Positions 42,189 through 46,116 of a stretch of DNA of 46,116 nucleotides are shown piece by piece. The notes beneath the pieces were generated by a model, which saw nothing but the letters and a program-made list of their open reading frames with translations, ran no database searches and had not been told where the DNA came from. The translations under genes and the position numbers were made by a program. Position 1 is the first letter of the stretch, and every line of letters starts with the position of its first letter. The stretch comes from a virus: positions 1 through 46,116 of IMG/VR virus record IMGVR_UViG_3300010354_000150; one strand, given 5' to 3'.

Positions 42189-43580
42189 GTGGACATCAAT
42201 AAAGATATCATTGGTTACAAAGACAAAATCAATGCTGTGAGTCCAAGCTTCTGCTTGGCAAAATGGAAACAAGTAACACTACATCTGCAACTTGGACAAA
42301 CACACAGTTGTCACCATCCAGTAGCACATAGAATTCCCTTAGAGGAAATTGCAATTGATGCCAGCGCATTGCATAACACTAAGTTTAAAAAAGAACAGCG
42401 TAAGCAGATGCTAGAAGGCACTCGTCCTGCCGAGTGTGACTATTGCTGGAAAGTAGAAGACAGTGGCCCTGATGCTATTAGTGATCGAATCTATAAAAGC
42501 TACGATGTTTGGGCTCAGCCATATTTTGATCAAGTTAAAAATATGCCGTGGGATCAAAATGTTAATCCCAGTTATCTTGAAGTAAGTTTCAGCAATGTCT
42601 GTAACTTTAAGTGTAGTTACTGCGGTCCACAAATCAGCAGTATGTGGATGGAAGAAATTGAAAAGTATGGTCCATATCCTACTGGCCGTAGCTATAACGA
42701 TATAGAATGGATGAAGCGTGATGGTGTCATGCCTATACCGCACAACCAGCATAATCCTTATGTGGAAGCATTTTGGAAATGGTGGCCCAGTGTTTATCCC
42801 GAACTAAAGCATTTTAGAATTACCGGCGGCGAACCTCTGCTGAGTAAAGATACATTTAAAGTCCTGGATTACATTATCGATAATCCTAATCCCGAAATAC
42901 ATTTTAGTGTTAACAGTAACTTATGTGTGCCGTCAAAAATCTTTGAAAAGTTTTTAGAGAAAATTAAAATCATCTGCGGTGAAAACAAAGTTAAAAAGTT
43001 TAAAGTTTTTACCAGCTGCGACACATATGGCGCCCAAGCAGAATATATCCGTGACGGCTTGAACTACGATCTTTGGAAAGCAAACATACATAGATTGCTT
43101 AGTGAAGTCCCCGGCTGTACTGTTACTATCATGAGCACTTACAATGCCTTAAGTATCTTTAGATACACTGACTTTTTAAAGGACATGCTGGAGATCAAAA
43201 ATCAGTATGGTGGCCATGGTAAAACTCATGCTCCGTTAATAGTTGATGTGCCATACCTTCGACATCCCGGACATCAAGCTATCTTTATCATGCCCAATAA
43301 GTATGCAGAAGTAATCTATGATCAAGTTACTTTTATGTACGAAAACTTAGAGCATCCTGAATGGTATGGCACCAGCAACCGTGGATTCTTCCAGTGGGAA
43401 GCAGACAAGTTTAAGCGTATCTACGAATTGATGATCTACAAAGAAGAACATAAAAAGGTCACTGCTTATCACAAGGACTTTGTTAACTTTGTTGATGAGC
43501 ACGATCGCCGTCGCGGCACTAACTTCTTAAAGACCTTCCCTGAAATGGAAGAACTATATAAGCAGTGGAAATATGGCTAA
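42189..43580 (+). CDS. Twitch-type radical SAM protein
   Basis: A 463-aa protein. CNFKCSYC at residues 138-145 (Cys138, Cys142, Cys145) binds the 4Fe-4S cluster that cleaves S-adenosylmethionine. HFRITGGEPLLSKDTFKVLD supplies the GGE motif. Additional Cys (Cys41, and CDYC at 83-86) precede the core, as in twitch-domain radical SAM proteins found in aquatic phages and bacteria. No substrate is known; peptide or sugar modification is possible. The GTG start at 42189 is chosen because AAAGG lies 6 nt upstream; the ATG at 42175 is in another frame. It overlaps the first glycosyltransferase-like gene by 8 nt. Confidence 0.85.
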   Translation: MDINKDIIGYKDKINAVSPSFCLAKWKQVTLHLQLGQTHSCHHPVAHRIPLEEIAIDASALHNTKFKKEQRKQMLEGTRPAECDYCWKVEDSGPDAISDRIYKSYDVWAQPYFDQVKNMPWDQNVNPSYLEVSFSNVCNFKCSYCGPQISSMWMEEIEKYGPYPTGRSYNDIEWMKRDGVMPIPHNQHNPYVEAFWKWWPSVYPELKHFRITGGEPLLSKDTFKVLDYIIDNPNPEIHFSVNSNLCVPSKIFEKFLEKIKIICGENKVKKFKVFTSCDTYGAQAEYIRDGLNYDLWKANIHRLLSEVPGCTVTIMSTYNALSIFRYTDFLKDMLEIKNQYGGHGKTHAPLIVDVPYLRHPGHQAIFIMPNKYAEVIYDQVTFMYENLEHPEWYGTSNRGFFQWEADKFKRIYELMIYKEEHKKVTAYHKDFVNFVDEHDRRRGTNFLKTFPEMEELYKQWKYG

Positions 43581-44358
43581 GATAGCAGTTTGCATCAACG
43601 GTCAACCTCGTACCTGGGAACGCTGTGTTGATTCCTGGTTAAATCTATTCAGCAGATTTGAAGACGCTGAAGTAGACTTCTTTTATCACATGTGGGACTT
43701 TAATAGTTTGCCACAGATTGTCAACGACTTAACTCCGCAACCGGTTAGTGCCGAAGAATTTCAGCGTCTACATAATAAGTTACTGCCTAAAAAACATCTA
43801 ATAGAAGGTTATGCTAAAAGCATGAAAGTCATTGAGGACATAAGGCAAGCAGGGGACCGCTATGAAATTAGCGGCGGCACTCCTGTGCATTGGGCCGGTA
43901 GTCAGTTTTATAGTGCCATGCGAGCAGCACACTTAAAGCGCGAGTATGAAATAGAACAAGGCTTCCAATACGACATTTGCTTTAGACTACGCACAGATTT
44001 ATACTTTGGCGAGTTTGCTATAGATAATTTTATTGGAGAATTTGAATTGCCTGAACCTAATACCATCTATAGTTGCCACAACGGACCTGCAGATGTTTTT
44101 CCATGGTTTAGAATCGGCGATATATTTTACTACAGTGACAGCAACACCTTTGACAAACTAAACGAGTTTTATCGTTGGTTACCAATTATAGGTATTAAGC
44201 CTTTTGGCCATGACAATAGTCCTCCGGAAATTCCTTTTGCCTTTTACATACAAATGATGTTAATAAAGAATCGCAGCAAGACTGCTGACCCTAAAGTAAT
44301 GCGTACCGAAGAATACGCAGAGATTAAAGGAGGACTTGGCGGCCATGAGCTTACCTAA
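43573..44358 (+). CDS. Putative glycosyltransferase-like protein, paralogue 1
   Basis: A 261-aa protein starting KIAVCINGQPRTWERCVDSW, with VDFFYHMWDFNS near 35-46 and a DICFRLRTDLYFGEF segment near 135-149. This layout (GQPRTW at the N-terminus, DxFxHxWD, then YDxxxRLRxDxxF with an acidic pair that could hold a metal-sugar donor) marks a family often annotated as glycosyltransferase in aquatic phages and bacteria. It shares the layout with the next three genes. Activity is inferred; the acceptor could be host surface glycan or virion protein. Confidence 0.6.
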   Translation: MAKIAVCINGQPRTWERCVDSWLNLFSRFEDAEVDFFYHMWDFNSLPQIVNDLTPQPVSAEEFQRLHNKLLPKKHLIEGYAKSMKVIEDIRQAGDRYEISGGTPVHWAGSQFYSAMRAAHLKREYEIEQGFQYDICFRLRTDLYFGEFAIDNFIGEFELPEPNTIYSCHNGPADVFPWFRIGDIFYYSDSNTFDKLNEFYRWLPIIGIKPFGHDNSPPEIPFAFYIQMMLIKNRSKTADPKVMRTEEYAEIKGGLGGHELT

Positions 44359-45130
44359 TAATTCCCGTATTGCTGTTATATTTTGTGGCCAGTTACGAAC
44401 TGCTGCTAGATGCTATCCTAACATACTAAACTTTATAGGATCTTGGCTGCCGCAGACTGATTTTTTTGTCCATACTTGGGACTACGATACTATTGCAGGA
44501 CATAACCTAATGGGCAGAGATAGATCATTATTAGATCAAAAAATTCCTATAGATTATACTGTTGTTGATAAAGTAAAAGAAGTTTATAATCCAATATCAA
44601 TGGAAATTGAAAGTTTAGATGCTTTTTATAAAAAAGGTTACAACTTTATTCCGTGGATATATAGCTTCATTAAAGCATATGAAGTATGTAAAAAATACGA
44701 ACAAGAAAAATATAAAGGACATCGTTACAGGTTAATTTGCAAGTTCCGAACTGATACATTATTTCCTCCCGGGCACTCACTTGACAGTGAGATAAAATAC
44801 ATAGGTGGTAAAGATCAATATTTTTATACTTGTGATAATTGGAACGGAATGCCTAACAAAGTCGAAGACATAAAATGGATAGCCAAACCTGTTACTATGG
44901 ATGCCATAGAAGAGTGGTGTTGGGAAAGATTACGAACAGATAATATTACAGAGAGACACTTAATGGATTGGCAAGAACACTGTAAAGTGTTTATGGATGA
45001 AAAGAATATCGCTGTTCATGCTTGGCAATACAATAAACTTTATCATTATAGAGATTTACATGAGCAAATGAATGTTGATATCAATGACATCGAAATGATC
45101 GAGCAAGTAAACACATTGAGGGGCAAATGA
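44345..45130 (+). CDS. Putative glycosyltransferase-like protein, paralogue 2
   Basis: A 261-aa protein from the ATG at 44345, preferred over an upstream TTG because AAAGGAGGA at 44327-44335 is an excellent Shine-Dalgarno. It has RIAVIFCGQLRTAARCYPNI, FFVHTWDYDT and RLICKFRTDTLFPPGHSLDS, aligning with paralogue 1. The middle is Tyr/Lys-rich (YEVCKKYEQEKYKGHRYR). Its start overlaps the upstream stop region and its own stop overlaps paralogue 3 (ATGA). Confidence 0.6.
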   Translation: MSLPNNSRIAVIFCGQLRTAARCYPNILNFIGSWLPQTDFFVHTWDYDTIAGHNLMGRDRSLLDQKIPIDYTVVDKVKEVYNPISMEIESLDAFYKKGYNFIPWIYSFIKAYEVCKKYEQEKYKGHRYRLICKFRTDTLFPPGHSLDSEIKYIGGKDQYFYTCDNWNGMPNKVEDIKWIAKPVTMDAIEEWCWERLRTDNITERHLMDWQEHCKVFMDEKNIAVHAWQYNKLYHYRDLHEQMNVDINDIEMIEQVNTLRGK

Positions 45131-46002
45131 GAATAGCCGTAGTTTTTAGCGCACAAGTTCGCACAGCGTTATACGCTGTACCTAATATTAAACGATTTAT
45201 CGGCGACTTATGGCCACATTGTGATTTCTTTTGTCATACTTGGCTTAAAGATACTGATAAGCTATATGGTTATGGTATAAGTCTGTTGGAAAATAAAGTA
45301 ACAGTAGATCAAGCTACTGTCGACGAACTTCATAAGATTTATAATTTTAAAAAATTTAAAATGGAGAACTGGGAAGAAGTAGCATTAGTTAAACCCTATG
45401 ATCCTCCTTTGTTTTATTCTTGGATCGAAAGCATCAAGTTTAAAAAAGAATACGAACAAGAACATAATTTTAAATATGATTATGTCGTTAAGCTAAGATT
45501 AGACAACATTTATTCAGACAGGATCTGTCTCCAGGACATCATCGATAAGACTGAATCAAACAGCTTGGTGGTCAACAACGTCATGTATAATGGAAGTATT
45601 GATGATTTTTTGTTTGCCAGTGATTCAACTACATCAGACAAAATGATAACGATCTATAATAGTTGGCTGAATTCAACAAAAACATATTTTGCTCAACTTG
45701 AAATACCAGATTTTTTAAAACAGGAAAATGTTAAATTAATCAGTCTGGGTATCGATACTAACGCACCTGCCGGCACCGGTAGTGATATTATTATACTGCG
45801 ATCCGTATGTTTGAACTACGATCCTCTCACTGAATTTAATAAATGCTTTGAATGCGATAAGATTTTATATTGGGGAGGCGTTGAAGAATTGCATCATGTC
45901 TGTCGCTTATCAAAAGACGAATTGTTAGATCTTGCTCGTAGAGTCAAAGCCAAGTATAATAAACTGCCTAATGTGCTGATACATTTTAAAGACGAAATAT
46001 GA
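45127..46002 (+). CDS. Putative glycosyltransferase-like protein, paralogue 3
   Basis: A 291-aa protein with RIAVVFSAQVRTALYAVPNI, FFCHTWLKDTDKLYGYG and DYVVKLRLDNIYSDRICLQD, the same three blocks as its neighbours, and a slightly longer C-terminus (ECDKILYWGGVEELHHVCRL). The conserved Gly-Gln of the first block is Ala-Gln here. Boundaries with both neighbours are ATGA overlaps, so all are made from one mRNA. Confidence 0.6.
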   Translation: MRIAVVFSAQVRTALYAVPNIKRFIGDLWPHCDFFCHTWLKDTDKLYGYGISLLENKVTVDQATVDELHKIYNFKKFKMENWEEVALVKPYDPPLFYSWIESIKFKKEYEQEHNFKYDYVVKLRLDNIYSDRICLQDIIDKTESNSLVVNNVMYNGSIDDFLFASDSTTSDKMITIYNSWLNSTKTYFAQLEIPDFLKQENVKLISLGIDTNAPAGTGSDIIILRSVCLNYDPLTEFNKCFECDKILYWGGVEELHHVCRLSKDELLDLARRVKAKYNKLPNVLIHFKDEI

Positions 46003-46116
46003 AAACTTACAGAGTTGCTGTATGTCTCAGCGGACAATCTAGGACATGGGAATACTGTGTCAAAAATATTAAACGATTTTTTAGTCGAGACACCCATCCA
46101 GAAAATTTCGCCAAAG
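45999..46116 (+). CDS. Putative glycosyltransferase-like protein, paralogue 4 (truncated by window)
   Basis: Starts at an ATG overlapping the upstream TGA and remains open to the window edge: MKTYRVAVCLSGQSRTWEYC then VKNIKRFFSRDTHPENFAK. The first block (RVAVCLSGQSRTW) is the closest of the four to the family consensus, so the tandem array continues beyond the window. Confidence 0.65.
   Translation, partial: MKTYRVAVCLSGQSRTWEYCVKNIKRFFSRDTHPENFAK

Overview
This window is part of the genome of a large, contractile-tailed phage of the T4 superfamily (Caudoviricetes, myovirus morphology). The evidence is recognisable homologues of T4 gp46, gp47, gp55, gp30 (DNA ligase), gp53, gp5, gp25 and gp6, plus T4-type late-promoter octamers (TATAAATA and near variants) in front of late genes. 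The DNA is AT-rich and densely packed, and many genes overlap by ATGA. No photosynthesis or other host-diagnostic gene is present, so the host cannot be named. Overall character (MazG-like, histone-H1-like, HNH and many tiny conserved genes) fits the marine/freshwater T4-like phages.

Layout. (1) 1-2126, minus: 3'-truncated tape-measure-like gene, divergent from (2) 2189-3270, plus: a gp26/T4_baseplate-family protein and a short downstream frame. The two frames are joined by a canonical -1 slippery heptamer. (3) 3271-3783: a gene-free interval full of perfect inverted repeats, a candidate structured RNA. (4) 3784-8083, minus: a DNA-metabolism and late-transcription operon, gp55 - gp47 - gp46 - H1-like - GIY-YIG. 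(5) 8161-15173, plus: central baseplate hub genes (tube/hub protein, gp53, an M23 peptidase, a 992-aa hub protein, and gp5 with a decayed lysozyme domain). (6) 15170-20309, minus: an early-type block of small genes, from a MazG-like hydrolase through DNA ligase to a DUF465-like protein. (7) 20341-21175: a compact regulatory node with overlapping divergent sigma70 promoters, an HNH gene and a small protein. (8) 21226-41572, plus: baseplate wedge and peripheral tail genes (gp25, a 1163-aa gp6, a 3045-aa gp7-position protein, a modular Cys-rich Pro/Thr protein, fibre-like proteins). (9) 41590-46116, plus: a nucleotidyltransferase-like protein, a twitch-type radical SAM enzyme and at least four tandem paralogous putative glycosyltransferases. 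The last one runs off the window.

Regulation. Early-type minus genes have near-consensus host sigma70 promoters (TTGACA-N17/18-TATAAT-like) at four places. Late genes have gp55-type octamers. On both classes several start codons lie only 5-7 nt after the promoter, with no Shine-Dalgarno, so leaderless mRNAs are predicted. Others have a leader with a clear Shine-Dalgarno.

Most interesting points: the nine-module Cys-rich/(PAPT)n virion protein, whose linkers have been homogenised independently; the two symmetric promoter elements at 20041-20089 and 20341-20388; the slippery site at 3019-3025; the structured gene-free interval; the degenerate lysozyme in gp5 beside a separate M23 peptidase; and the radical SAM/glycosyltransferase-like cassette.
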